Shown here: one piece after another, positions 45,650 to 57,523 of the stretch
Layout of the letters: each line of letters starts with the position of its first letter
Numbering within the stretch: position 1 is the first letter of the stretch
NCBI GenBank assembly: GCA_947650285.1
Contig: CANTFL010000424.1
Coordinates: 62,001-126,000, forward strand
From: Hyaloperonospora brassicae
Taxonomy: Eukaryota; Oomycota; Peronosporomycetes; Peronosporales; Peronosporaceae
Direction of reading: 5' to 3'
DNA: 64,000 bases
Program-made: the position numbers and the translations under genes
The notes under the pieces: model-generated
What the model was told of the DNA's origin: nothing
The model's database searches: none
The model's input: the letters and a program-made list of their open reading frames with translations, nothing else

Positions 45650-46870
45650 TTTAGCAATACTAATGTTCAACACACAGAAAGGACAATATCCGACCCATTT
45701 GTGCTTGAGGCAAAGCCTCTTTCAGCACCAAATCCTTTCGCCGAACGTGGCGAAGTCAACGCGCCGTCTTCGCAGCATCAGCCACCCAATGTGGGCGAAG
45801 TCATCACTTCGAATCCGCTCGATGATCAAAAGCAGCTGACCATCCAACAATACGAGATCATTCGATGCCATATGTAGATTGTTCGAACCTTTAAGAGTCG
45901 CCGTGACTATGTGTTCACAACATTTAATGCGGAAAATACGTATACGCCAAACGGCACGCCGTTCATTGGCAACGTTGGACATTGGCACAGAGCTCACATT
46001 TCCTGAAGGGTTTGCGAGTCGACAGGCACTCACGCGAAGTACCAGGAGCCTTATTTGACGACTCAAAGTCAATACATGTTGCGACTTTACACGCAAGCAC
46101 GGGGTGCATCGGTTCCATAGATCAAGGGTAACCCATCCTTCGATTCTCAGGCCAAATACAGGTATAACAAGACACTGCGTTTGTTCGTTAGATGTACCAA
46201 GATGACTTATTAGCAGAGAAGTAGCTTTAAGCGCAAATGCCGATGTTTTAGACGTTCGTCTAGATCAAAAGCTTCGGTATGGCTGCGTTAAGCTTAAAGA
46301 CAGAGGCCAATTGCGTACCCACACCCGCCATGCTTTGGCTCCACCAATAGTTGTGAGTTTTGTTCAAGCGATGACCAACGACCCACCTACTTCCGCCAAT
46401 ATTGGTGAGAAACGTTTGTGGCCGCAAGAAGAACCTTGACACGATGTTTAAAACATATAAGATATAAAGGCAATCCCGTCAAAAGGGTACCTTAAACTCC
46501 CATGCGTTTTCCGACTCCGGGTACCCGCGCCACTACACGAGATACTGGTACTTGCCATGACGACAACGTCGTTACAGAAGTCGATCCACATGGACCTGAC
46601 GATTCCCTTGCTCATCGAGCGGTGTCTGTGGTTGTCGGTGTACCGAACGACGAGCTTGATACTCTGCGTCATTAAGTAAGCTACCTCCGCAAGACGTCGA
46701 ATAAGACCCAGAGTGCGCTTGAAGAGATAAAAGCTCGTCTTCAGACGGTGGAGTTAAGTCTTACCCGGATGTAGGCTCAGCTTGACATCCTAATTCGAAT
46801 TAAGCAGACGCTGGTGCGGCTATCCGTAGCGGCGAAATCGACGCCAAGATCACGTGGGACAAATTTCGAC
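45650..46870 (+). pseudogene. E3 antisense ORF with coiled coil
   Basis: A coding-like region on the plus strand, opposite to E3 pol. From 45650 one frame reads SDPFVLEAKPLSAPNPFAER and continues to about 45990 with one stop. A middle part reads APPIVVSFVQAMTNDPPTSA (about 46335-46400). The last frame reads PTPGTRATTRDTG at about 46514 and then a coiled coil (VSYLRKTSNKTQSALEEIKA to AQLDILIRIKQ, 46676-46810) with two stops. The coiled coil lies opposite the E3 integrase linker between the GPY/F module and the chromodomain, the same position as in E1 and E4. The product is unknown. Frame changes are inferred by eye. Confidence 0.5.
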
Positions 46871-48045
46871 ACGTTTTGAATAAGCCGAAGCCGAACACAA
46901 GACGTGCGCGCAGTTTGTGCGGAAGGTTGAGCGTATACGCAAGTACCTTCTTAGCGACGACCGCGAATAGTTTAATAAAGCGCAGACGCAAATTTTTCTT
47001 ACAATCGGCAGACACTACATTTGTAGGTAGGTTTTGAAATACAGCAGAACTTGGTCTCCGACTTAATAACGTCCAATACAACTTATGTCGTTAGCATCAT
47101 CGTGGTCTTTCTGTTTATCTTAGCTATTAGCCAGAGCCTTCCGCATATTTTGTAACACGCTAACCAGTTTGTGAACACTAGATGGGCTAATTTTAGCCAG
47201 CCAATCCGCCATCTCTCCCCACCAAGCCCTAAACAACGCAGTGGTAGAGTTAATAGAACGCCAGGGTGTGTGATGCCAATCACATAAAACGAAGTCAAGC
47301 CTGTAGAGGCATGAACAACATAGTTCAACGCAAACTTAATGATTGGGAGCATAAAAATCCAGCGTTTTGGTGTATTAGCGCAAACACTGCGTAATAAGTC
47401 ATCGGTAACGCGATTCACTCGCTCGGTCTGACCATAGGTCTGCGGTTGATCCGCTATAGACATGTCTAATTGTTTGCTGAGCACCTTGAAGACAGACTTT
47501 CAAAAACTGCCTAGTAAAGAGACGGTCTATATCAGAGACAATTGCCACAGGCAGACCGTGTTGTTGAAATATTCGATCGTGAACAGCTTAACTGTACCTT
47601 CACCATCAATAATATGTGTACAGCCGCCAAGTAATCCATCTTGCTCAAACGGTTAACACAGACCACACACCCGTAGCGCCATGCGTGTGTTTCGATAGAC
47701 CGAACATGAAGTCCATGCTTATGGGCTCTTAAAACCCAGAGGGTATGGGTAGACTTCTTCGCGGCGCATCCGTATGAGCTGAGGGTTTCACCCTTTGACA
47801 CGTTTACACGTGCTCACATAGGTGCAGACTCATCTAAAGCGTTTTAGACAACAATAGCACTGGCTAATTGAGCCATAGATCATCTCACGAACGAGATGAC
47901 CAATTAACGCAGTATAATGTGCCTCATAGAGGATCGGGTGCTTCAACTCCTCATCATGACGTACAACGATAGAAGGAGTATCCTTATCATTTATGGTATA
48001 GTCACAATAGGCCTCCATCGAAGGATTATCATCGTAATACCGCAC
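46470..48045 (-). pseudogene. pol: E3 pol: integrase, GPY/F module and chromodomain
   Basis: The zinc finger is degenerate (YEAHYTALIGHLVREM, then CYCCLKRF; 48045-47830). Core fragments lie at 47801-47484 (V-V-C-V-N-R-L-S-K-M, with Asp lost), and Q-T-Y-G-Q-T-E-R-V-N-R-V retains the catalytic Glu (47484-47083). The GPY/F module reads NLPTNVVSADCKKN to AYTLNLPHKLRA (47081-46800). The chromodomain (Q-V-H-V-D-R-L-L, then W-R-G-Y-P-E-S-E-N-A-W-E-F) lies at about 46620-46480 with two or three stops. The linker between GPY/F and chromodomain faces the antisense coiled coil. Confidence 0.8.
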
Positions 48046-48067
48046 GTAAATGTACCGACTTATGTAT

Positions 48068-49660
48068 CTAAGTCGTTGAAATCATCTCTTTCAATAGCAC
48101 GAAGCAAAGATACAATTTTTTCATCCTTGGCTGAAGCCGTACGAAGAGGTCAGTGACTGACGACGACAGAGTCGATACATGAGTAAGCCCATATTTAGAA
48201 CTGCAAGATACCGCATCGGTCAAATTATTCTTCTTTTTCGGCTTAGATTTCACCTCGAATCTGTATTCGGCAAATAATGAGAGCCAACAAGCCATTCTAT
48301 GAGAGAGATGAGGCGACTGGGTCGCAGTGCGCAATGACACATGATCTACAAAGATCGCAAACGGTTTTAAGCCAAGCATATGGACTATAAATTTGACTAT
48401 AGTGAACTACATTGACAGTAGTTCTTTGTCATGAGCTGGATATTTCTTTTCAGCAGCTTTTAGCTGTCGATAATTCAACGCAATATATCGTACCCGTTCA
48501 TTGATGTATGATTGTAACAAAGCACTGCCCATGGAATTGTCAGATGCGTCACAGATGACACCAAAAGGCCGATCAAGATCGGGCAAAGCCAAGATTGGCG
48601 CGTGAAGAAGACTCTCTTCAACAGTTCTAAACGCATCATGCTCGGTGCTAGTCCAGCACCACTCCAATCCCTTTTGAAATTGGTTGGGTAATGGTCGTTC
48701 CATATCTGCATAGTTCGTACTATACTTGTGCAGGTATTGGGCAAAGCCAAGCCACTTACGTAAGTCCTTTTGGTTCTTAGGAGCCGGACTATTAACTGTG
48801 GCTTTGACCTTAGCGATATCCGCTCAAAGCCTTCGCCTCCCAATGAAGCACCCTAGAAAATGGACTCTCTTCTGCACCGAAACCGCACTTAGATGCATTG
48901 GCATACAGCTTATACGTGAGCGTGCTCTCGAACACCGCTTGGAAACGGTCAATATGATTGTCCACATTCGACTGACCGTTCATAGCACGACTATGGAAAA
49001 ATATGTCACAAATGGTACGTCTGTGCATAACCTCGGTGAGGTCTGGACAATTGTGTCACCAAGACGATTAGATGCAGCCGGTGCATGTGATAACCCTTGC
49101 TGCATAACGATCCACTCTCAGAGCAAACTGCTCGGATTGCTAATCGCATTCATCGAGATTATCTGCTCTCTCGCATGAGCAGTTGATAGAAACTATCGAC
49201 CAAGTCGAGCGCACTTAACATCGTACATCCCACCATTCCGTTATGAAGAATATCTTTTCTAGGGATTGGTGTCTGAGCTGGAAAGGTGGCAGCATCAAGC
49301 TTATTGTAAGCATGAACAATGCGCCACTTCCCATTGGGCTTTATTAACGCATATGGTCGGTGTGGAATGGGGATATTTGCTCTCTAGTACCATTCCTGAC
49401 GCATGCTTTTCATGAATTAATATGTCAATGACGTCACACAGTTCCTTCGGTTAAGGCTACTAATTTGTTACGCAGTATTTGGTGCTTCGAACGAGGTTAA
49501 TTTCATGACGTGCATCTCTTTCATGAGGTAAGACGGACGGTGGGTTGTGACACACCACGTCTTGGAATTCCTGTACAAAAGGATAGAACGGATCCATAGG
49601 AATTTTTAAAGATCGAAGATCCACTATGCGCACCAAGTACAGCCTTTGTGACCTCAAAAA
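48068..49660 (-). pseudogene. pol: E3 pol: reverse transcriptase and RNase H
   Basis: The RT start region is at 49657-49460 (FQDVVCHNPPSVLPHERDA, then RHEINL). The palm near 49028-48810 reads I-C-D-I-F-F-H-S-R-A-M-N-G where relatives have YFDD, so the catalytic Asp pair is damaged. RNase H follows: EESLLHAPILALPDLDRPFG and V-I-C-D-A-S-D-N-S-M-G-S-A (48703-48407), then VDHVSLRTATQSPHLSHRM (48379-48068). Many frameshifts separate the blocks. Confidence 0.82.
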
Positions 49661-50479
49661 CTGACTTGTTTAGAAACGAAAATAAGTTCAACTCAACAAT
49701 AGGTCGAATAAACACTTAATCGAGTAAACCTTCTGCCTTCAAAGCATAGCCGAATTTGCCTTTAGACATCTCGTCTACCTCAATTAGAGAATCCTAGGAT
49801 AGGAGAGCCTCAAGACTAATTTTGCCAGTCAACATGGACGGTCACTCCGTTGACAAGTGTTTATACTGTATTTGTACTATAAACGCTTCGTGCCGTCCTG
49901 GCCGCTAAGCGCTGAACATGTTGCATCTGACGGCGGGATTTTTTCCTCAACAGAAACATTACGCTTCTTAGAAGGCCGGGACAGAAAGGCTCTTGTGACT
50001 GCTGTTTTACGTAGCACGCTCTATACAAGAGCTCTGGTCTTGAGATACATCTGGTGAAGAGTTACGTCACTCGAACACTTCACAAAGTGGATTTAACCGT
50101 ACCCCTTCACGTGAAATTATGTTGGCCTGGCCCTGAATTCTTCGTCTTTATGTCAACAATGTCACAACCGACCTTCAGTGAGGTACCATCGCGACTCCCC
50201 TCACTCAGTGGATTTTCACCTACCAACCTACTCAAATCAAAAGAAGGATTCACATTCTTGATTGATCGTACTTCGGACGAACCATGCCTGCAGCAGGCAG
50301 TGATTTATTATCACGACGAGTATCAAACAACGGAGTAGGAATCGTACCACATACGGTGAAAGAGCACCTCTTAATATCATGTCATGGAAATTCGAGTTAA
50401 GTAACTCGGCCAACAAATCTTCAGCAAGTTGACATCCTCTGTCAATAGATCGCGCCAATAGTTCTTTTGTTGCTTAGCA

Positions 50480-50800
50480 AAGGTGGTTTCACGACTCTCT
50501 AAATCTTTGCTAGGAACATTCGCTTTGCGCCTAAGGTCTTAAACCTCCAGCCAATCCATGGCTCATGGAGTTCAAGCCATACCATACCTAGGATGAGATC
50601 ATATCTCGAATCCAAATCAAGGACAAGGCAACATTAGATGCTGTCAACTTCCAACGAACTTCAAACTAAGTTTAGCGTAGTTCTTGGTACATTGACGCGA
50701 CAACCAGTGGATATATGAACGTTAGTAGAAACACCCGCGTGCTCTATAAGAGCTTCAGCGTATCGCTGACTTCCCTCAAAGAGACATACGTCGAGCAGAA
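50480..50800 (-). pseudogene. pol: E3 pol: protease remnant
   Basis: Broken minus-strand sequence reads V-P-R-T-T-L-N-L-V and then CLVLDLDSRYDLILGMVWLE, followed by H-E-P-W-I-G-W-R. The D-L-I-L-G-M-x-W-L block is the C-terminal hallmark of Gypsy retropepsins. The N-terminal catalytic motif is not recoverable. The stretch 49716-50480 is degenerate spacer. Confidence 0.6.
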
Positions 50801-51001
50801 TTGCAAGATGCTCCTGAATCGATTAAAAATGAATCACGGCTTCTCAAATCCTTTAACTTTCGCCTCAGCGACTAATAAGACAGGCTTGTATCCACGCTCT
50901 ATGCTGACGGGCACAGATTTCTTTGAGGGTAAGCCCTGCTCTACTCTATCTCGTAACGAAGTGACAGAACCTAGTATTGCTCCCATTAGGGCTCCCTGCG
51001 C

Positions 51002-52050
51002 CTACTGGGTGTCGACGTTTCCTTGCACCATACCAGATTTCTGGTCGGGCCCAAGGTTTCGACTACATAGGTGTCCGGCGCTGGGTGCGCAGAGGACAAG
51101 TGGGACGCAATTCTTTGGTGCATCCAGCATGTATACAACGCTACGCTGCCTGTTGTTGCTCCGCATCAAGATATGCTCAGCTTCACCTGCATCTTCAGCA
51201 TGACTGATATCCATCGGCTCTAGTGCAAACAGTAAGTCAAAGTGTTTGTTGGGGTTGCCCTCGCAAAGTTTGGGCTGTACCCATTCCGACCAAGTCTGGC
51301 CACATTTTAAGTTGTGCTCATCATTCCTAACGATGCTCACAGCCTCTTCAAAAGTCGAGGGATGGACTCGAAAGACCTCTGGTTCTGACCACGCCAAGTG
51401 CGAAGACCCTTTCATAAATACAGTTGCATAGACTGTCTCAGGGAGAGGGTCACACTGCATAGCATCCATCAGCCTTCTTCGACTCTTGAAAATAGTCTGT
51501 TAACTCATTCTTACCCTGAATGGTACACTAAGAAGCGTGAGGCTAGTGGGTGGCAAGAATAGCGATGAGACTAGTTGGGTGGCAAGAAAACTTTCATAAG
51601 GTCTAGCATGAGCGAATCTCATGTGGGCAAACGCCACAGTCAACCGACGTGCTGCGCGTCAGATCCCACTCTCTAGCTCTCCCATCGAGCATAAGTGGTG
51701 GCCAGCGAGACTCGCGGATGCCCAAGTGAAATTAAGCCAGATCTCATGGCCATCTCAATCTCACGGATCCAGAGGGTGAGATTTTCCCCCTCCTCCTACA
51801 AAGTAATGTCTATGACGTCCACCCTAAGGGGACGAGACCTATCCTCTTCATCTGGAAGCTACCGCAAAGTGGGTTGACATAGCTGCCTCTTACTTGGATC
51901 TTAGACCTGCCCTACAAGGGTCGATTCATACTGCATAGAGATCACGATACGTGCATTTAGAACATTGAGACCTTGCGCAGCTAGGATATCCACATAATCT
52001 GGGCTCACGTCCGCGGTCAGCAAATATAGCGAGACCTTTTAGGCTTCAGT
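51002..52050 (-). pseudogene. gag: E3 Gag remnant
   Basis: Capsid-like blocks are scattered over three frames: NLTLWIREIEMAMRSGLISL (about 51790-51730), a part near 51600 with V-F-L-P-P-N, and the open frame 51469-51002 (VYATVFMKGSSHLAWSEPEV, then FRVHPSTFEEAVSIV). The tail A-G-H-L-C-S-R-N-L may be part of a decayed zinc knuckle. Homology to Retrotrans_gag is clear from the block order; the N-terminal boundary is uncertain. Confidence 0.7.
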
Positions 52051-52300
52051 GATGGGGTTTAGATTGTTCCATCCTCACAGAGGATTAGGCGTATAGACTC
52101 AGGCGTAGGTTGACTACAAGTGCTACCAAGTGTAGAGGAGCTCTACAGTCTCCTTAAGTCAGACGAAAGCCTTAATGCTCAACGATCAACTTTGAGTAGA
52201 TTGAACCCGACTCAGAGGTTCAACAAGCTTTTAGAGCTTAAGGTTCCTGTTACAGTAAACCAAACTATTCAAAGAATCACGGTATAGAGTGCTCTAAGAT

Positions 52301-52720
52301 TATCTAATTTAACAAAGCGTTGCTTGACTATTCTACGTCCGCAAAACGCCTCAAGAAGGCACGTGTTATATGGGGATCAAAATCGGAACTGAACTTTATT
52401 TGTTTATCGAAAAGAAGTCTCAGAATAACGTACAGTCTTCCCTCCCATAATTTTACCCCCGATGAGATTTAACCATTATTGGGTTATTGATTTCCGCGTC
52501 CGCGGACCTCGTTTTATGGCCGCGAAGTTAGAAGTTTTAAATTATGATCAAAAAGGGTTATGTTACTATAAAAATGAGCACTTTTTGTATTAAAGAAGGG
52601 AAATACTTGAATCACCTGTCGAGGGTGGTTTGGGTGGTGGGGGTGCTGCGAAGATCAAGCTGGAGGTTGTAAAGGACTTATAAGCAGCTTGGTGACTTTC
52701 CGAGATACGTCGAGCAAGGA
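52301..52720. other. Flank between E3 and Tigger copy 2, nothing recognised
   Basis: T-rich and A-rich sequence without frames or motifs. The missing E3 5' LTR would be expected near here, but no match to 45426-45594 was seen. Confidence 0.45.
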
Positions 52721-54006
52721 TCAGACATTCTGAAGGAGTTCAATCTTCTCGGTTCTGGTAGCTGTCTCTACGACAGGCTTGGCATCTTCACTATTTTCCC
52801 CCTCATCATCTGCCTCCAAAATATCCTTGATAATCTCGTTGTCAGTTAGCTCATGCTGATCAGTCTCATCCTCTTCGATGGGATCGAGAAGCTTCAAAAT
52901 CTTGATGGGATCTCGGCCACGCAGCTTGTTGAGCTGTGTTATCAGCTCTTGCTCCAACCTACCTCCCTTCTCCTCGACCTCCGTTGCGCCATCTTTACTC
53001 CTTTCCACCTCACTGCACTCAATATGTCCGATTCAGTAGAAAAATCCCCGTGTGGCTAAAGCAGTTGGCAATGGTAGTGCTTGAAATCTCGTTTCAGGCA
53101 GCCACCGACCAGTGCATGGCAGTGAGTTAGTCGATTTTGTAGATTCTAGAACCCTCACTACGCTCGTCACAGTCGATCGCATTCTGCAGATCGTAACGGC
53201 GATACCGTCGCTTGGACGCTGCGATGACACCGGCATTCATCAGCTGAATCATAGAGGTCGCACGTGATAAAAGCAGCTGGACCTTGCATTATTTAATGTA
53301 AGGTCCTTCGTTATATTCGATGGAGCAGCGTCAATCAATAGAAGAATCTTTCTACTTTGATCTAAAACAATACAATACGAGAATAATATAGTTTTCTCAT
53401 TTCAAATGGATACGTAACTTCATTGTTTTGTCTGGGTTTGCAAGTCATTCGTGGAAGAACACGACCGTCATTCAAGCCTTGTTATTGTTGCGATAGAGAA
53501 ATACATGTGCTTGACCTGATATCTCGTCGAAGCAGCGGGGCTTCATGGCTTTCCAAATATTGGAAGACTGAAGCTTCTTAGAGCCATCAGCATTTGAAGT
53601 AAGCGCAATTGTGATTCGCGACTGCATAGGATGCCAGTGCATATTCCTGTGATAGTATATGGCAACTCCCATTCTACAATATACTCACCGTATATTTTTT
53701 GTGTCCTTCAATTTCTTGCTGTGCAATAGTCCTGTCAAGTGTCATGCTGTAGTATAGTCCTGCAAATTAATTCTATCAGACTCGGTCTCAATTACAAATA
53801 TTTTCTTAAAAACTTTATTCATAGCCTTTACGTCCACCGGGCCTCTTTCACCGTAAATGTTGATAGCGGCTAGCATGTGACGTTGCTGGAATTTGCAAAG
53901 CCATTCATGGTAGAAAGTGATGGCGTCGTCAGGAAAACTAAGCAATTGAGCAAGCCAATTAGTCTTCGCACAATGAGATCCTCGGTAATAACAATGATAT
54001 CTTAGG
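52721..54006 (-). pseudogene. Tigger/pogo transposase copy 2, central and C-terminal part
   Basis: Reading down from 54006: E-D-L-I-V-R-R-L-I-G-L-L, then F-P-D-D-A-I-T-F and WLCKFQQRHMLAAINIYGER, the end of the Tc5-type HTH domain (53945-53742). Then come DDE-core pieces (TIALTSNADGSKKL, MKPRCFDEISGQAH, YRNNNKA; 53672-53472), M-N-A-G-V-I-A-A-S-K-R-R-Y-R (about 53235-53190), KID-stop-LTAMHWSVAA, and NCFSHTGIF near 53035. The acidic C-terminus (53008-52721) has IIKDILEADDEGENSEDAKP. The N-terminal part of the same gene is at 63374-63600 on the same strand; Gypsy insertions E4 and E5 split it. Part of the core, including the first catalytic Asp region, is deleted. Confidence 0.85.
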
Positions 54007-54446
54007 TTTAACGGGGTAGCCCGTTACATTAGATTGTCATTATAATGAATCTGACAATAAAGAATATCACGTCGAATATTCTTTTAACAATATCACAAGA
54101 CATGGTGATATTGTTGGGTTGACCGAAGGGTCTACTCATTGGTTGACATCGTGATGATATCAACCCACCAATCGCTGCTAGAAGCGCGCAATGGGTTGTG
54201 AGTAGACGTCATCATACATACAGTTATATTAGTTTAATAAGTCAGGCCAACAGAGATTCAAGGAGTTATAAGACTTAATTAAACTAATCCAGTTTTACTT
54301 TTACCAAGAGACTAGTCTGACTACTTAGTCTCCTTTCCTTCCTCCGTGTTCCTTAAACACCTAGCATGGCACTGTCGACCACTGTCGTCAGTGGAAGTAT
54401 ATTCCGTACTGGTCAACCAGTACGTAGTCAACAGTGCCCCGTTACA
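54007..54446 (+). repeat. E4 5' LTR
   Basis: A 440-bp LTR from TTTAACGGGG (TGTAACGGGG expected) to CCCCGTTACA. The first 280 bases follow the E1 LTR, but the last part is different sequence (with its own TACTGGT/ACCAGTA hairpin), so it belongs to another LTR subtype than the copy at 61483-61862. Confidence 0.85.
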
Positions 54447-54497
54447 GCTGGTAGCAATTTGTAGTCCGTCCAAGGACCACAACCCCATCGCCCAACA

Positions 54498-55615
54498 TAA
54501 ACAGGTTGGACGATGTATACGGCGACAGCTTTCACGGAAATGTGAAAGCTACTCCCATTTGAGCGGAATCGAATGGAGTGCGATGGAACGAATGATTTCG
54601 ACCGTTGGCGTGGAAGCCATCTGGGCCATGCTATCCTCAAGGTATAGGGATCAGCAACATGTCGTCATTAGCAAGTTCTTGCAACGAGAACTTGATGAGT
54701 CGCGAGCGCAGGCGACCTTGTTACAACAACAAGATCACCAGCGGACCGAATCACTGAGACAACAACAGTCTCAGTCCGCAGAGCCGGCGCGTGAGCGTCG
54801 ACGGGAGTCTCTAAAACTAGAGTCGCCAAGTATCGGGGAGTTGAGGAAGACACCCTGTTGAGGTGGTTCGTCGAGCTAAACGAAGCCATCGATGCTCGTC
54901 GCATCGATGAAAAGCGAATGCAAGTCTCATTCGCTCTGTCTAATCTGTCAGGAGAATCCAGAGCTTGGGTCCTGAACCTCAACTTGCACAACCCACATGT
55001 GTTTGGGTCGTTGAGGATCTTCAAGGTCCTGATCAGCGAGACGTATGAACCGCCCAGAGCAGAGTTCAGGGCTATTTCGGAGCTCCTGCAACTCAAGCAG
55101 GGTAAGCGTAAGGTTCACGCTTTTGCCTAACATGTACGCAACCTTGCAAACTGCATGGTAGTGAACCCTGTAGGTGAGTTTTTGTTGATCACAATCTTTA
55201 TTCATGAGCTTTCAGACGGCCCCGTTAGAGACCACCTGTTCCGCGGAGAGCTAACGTCGCCTTCAGAGGCAATCTTCGCAGCGAAGCAAGACGATTATAG
55301 CGTGATACAGGATCACGCTACGCTAACCCCGCATCGTCTACAGATATGATTTGCAGTCGGAGGTCCAGAAACAATTGACCTCTGTCAAGCCGAGTGCGAG
55401 AAACCTCGCCCTATGAACGACACGCGAATGGTGAGATGCCATCTCTGTCATAAACTGGGACACTACGCATACGAATGCAGTGTCCCCGCTCAAAACCTCG
55501 CGGTGCCGAGCGCGGTATATACCCACCAGAAAGAAGAGATAGTGGGCGAGGGTCCGTTGCTGTCGCGAAGTCGGAACAGCGAGGTGGACCATCAAAAAAC
55601 GGTCGGGATCAGTAG
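54498..55615 (+). pseudogene. gag: E4 Gag, broken
   Basis: Homologous to E1 Gag throughout. Both start Met codons of E1 are lost (ATA and AGG here), a frameshift follows within 20 codons, and stops interrupt the capsid region. Recognisable parts are LRWFVELNEAIDARRIDE to ETYEPPRAEFRAISELLQLK (54858-55130), L-S-D-G-P-V-R-D-H-L-F-R (about 55206-55241) and an intact zinc knuckle (CHLCHKLGHYAYEC, about 55438-55479). It ends at TAG 55613. Confidence 0.88.
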
Positions 55616-55722
55616 GGGCGGAGCGCCCTACTGATCCTGCAACATCAAGAAAATTTGCAAATCACTTGAAGAAGGTTGCTCCCGACACACAATTTCTGTG
55701 TGTCTCTGGACCTGGTGATTAA

Positions 55723-56547
55723 GTGTCACTCATCATCTTGAAGTTAGAAGTAACAAAAGACTTGTCACTTCGCGCCCTAGTTGACTGTGGGGCGTCGAAC
55801 AATTTTGTTCGTCGCCAGTCGCTAGAGACAGGAAGTTTAAACTTCGTGGAGCGGGACATCCCTCCAACGAAGATGACGGTGCGCCTAGCGACAGGCGCAT
55901 CGATCACTGTAAAGAAACGTGTAGTCGGAATCCAATGCACCTTAAAAGACAAACAGTACGATAATGATTTCATCGTGCTTGGCCTAGATGACAAGTTCGA
56001 CGTCATCTTAGGGTTGCCTTGGCTCAGGAGACACGATCCAAGGGTGAGCTGGCAGTATCGATCGGTTACGATACCTGCCACTTGCTCCTCAGATAAGCAC
56101 CTAAAGAATATCTTGGAACGCCCACACTCACGTGGGTGTACTACGAGTGAGTGCGATGGCCTCACTTGTGGTACGGTCATTAGCACGACTGTACAAGAAT
56201 ACAATGTAGATGATCACTACATTGTGGAGAAAGCTCACCCAGATCCTGTGGAAGTGATTTATCAGGAGATAATCGAGACACTGAATGTTTTGGCTAATGA
56301 TGGATCAAGCTTAGGCGCTTACACACTTGATCTGGTTGCGCCTCCGAAGCTAACTTCGGAGATAACTCAACTGCCGACGCTTGAATTGAAACGGTTCTTG
56401 CGTGATCTGCGTAGTGGCAAAGTCAAGCAGATCTGTGTACTCGTCGCGGAGGATGAGTATGTGGCCGATATTCGGTCGGCAACGGTGTTTACTGAGACCG
56501 AGCGGGTTCTCAGCAGTTCATCGATGGACGAAAGTGTCCTCCGATGA
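55723..56547 (+). pseudogene. pol: E4 pol: protease
   Basis: This open 274-codon segment holds a complete-looking retropepsin: L-V-D-C-G-A-S-N catalytic motif near residue 23, flap region (MTVRLATGASITVKK), then DDKFDVILGLPWLRRHDPRV. The remainder is the spacer before RT. Unlike E1, the catalytic Asp is kept. A frameshift near 56540 and another before 56726 separate it from RT. Confidence 0.87.
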
Positions 56548-56725
56548 GAAGACTCGGATTGAGCGATACACGTTTCAATCCTGGGAGTCACTTTAGGCTA
56601 TATCCTTTGTATAAGGATTTGATCGAATTCAAGGATGTGTTCCCTGAATCCGTACCTTGCGAGTTGCCTAAGGACAAAGGCACTCAACACGAGATCGAGC
56701 TCAAACCGGGTCGAAGTACTGTGTC

Positions 56726-57523
56726 ATGAAGCAGTGGCCACTGCCTCGTGAACAAGTACTAGCGATCGACAAGTTATTTGCCGATCGCTTAGCAGCAGGC
56801 CATGTGAGAGAATCGACATCCCCTCACAGCTCTCCGACCTTCTGTGTGCGAAAGGCCACAGGAGGGGGGCGGATAGTGCACGCATTCAACAAGTTGAACG
56901 CTGCAACGGTACCGGCTCAGACGCCGATACCGAGGAAGGACGTAATCATAGATGGTATGTCAAAGAGTGCCATCTTTTCGTCCATGGATCTGATGGATGG
57001 ATTCTATCAGATCCTGATGCGTGAACGGGACGTCCTGTTCAGGGCAGTGAGTACCCCCAGCGGTATGCTGTGGGAGTGGATAGTGATGCCACAGGGGCTG
57101 AGCAATACCCCTGCAACGTTCAACAGATGTGTTACAAATCTGTTGAGACCGGTGCGTGATTTCGAACCGAGTTACTTCGACGTTGTGTTCGTCCATAGCC
57201 GGGCTATGGACGGAAAGACGGACGTTGAAGTTCACAGAACTCACGTTGGTCAGGTTCTGCAACTTATGCGCAAGCACAAGTTGTACGCAAGCCTCAAGAA
57301 GTGTATATTCGCGGCTAGCGAAATACCACTTCTTGGGTGCATCGTGGGTAAATACGGCGTACGCCCTGATCTAAAAAAGATCAAGGCAATCACCGACTGG
57401 CCAGTGCCAGCCGACGTCAAGGGACTAAGGAAGTTCCTTGGTTTAGTGGCGTACTTGCACAAGTACTCTCGCAACTACGTCAGTGACGGTACATCTTTCT
57501 TTATTTCTCAAGACAGATGTTAA
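56726..57523 (+). pseudogene. pol: E4 pol: reverse transcriptase
   Basis: This is a 265-codon open RT: MKQWPLPREQV, FCVRKATGGGRIVHAFNKL, SSMDLMDGFYQIL with the first Asp, MPQGLSNTPATFNRC, then Y-F-D-V in place of YxDD, and K-F-L-G-L-V-A-Y-L-H-K-Y-S at the connection. The frame runs out at 57523 in an out-of-frame stretch because of the frame change shared with E1. The second catalytic Asp is Val, as in E1. Confidence 0.9.

Larger units (their letters stand above)
45426..52300 (-). mobile_element. Old Ty3/Gypsy chromovirus E3, minus strand, with antisense ORF
   Basis: Reading from high to low coordinates: gag (about 52050-51000), protease (about 50800-50480), RT (49660-48750), RNase H (48703-48068), integrase (48045-47083), GPY/F module (47081-46800), linker, chromodomain (about 46620-46480), an ORF on the other strand (45650-46870), and a short LTR-like end at 45426-45594. 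Every domain is broken. I could not find a matching LTR near 52300, so the 5' end is truncated or unrecognisable. The pol sequence is a third family, distinct from E1 and E2. Confidence 0.82.
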
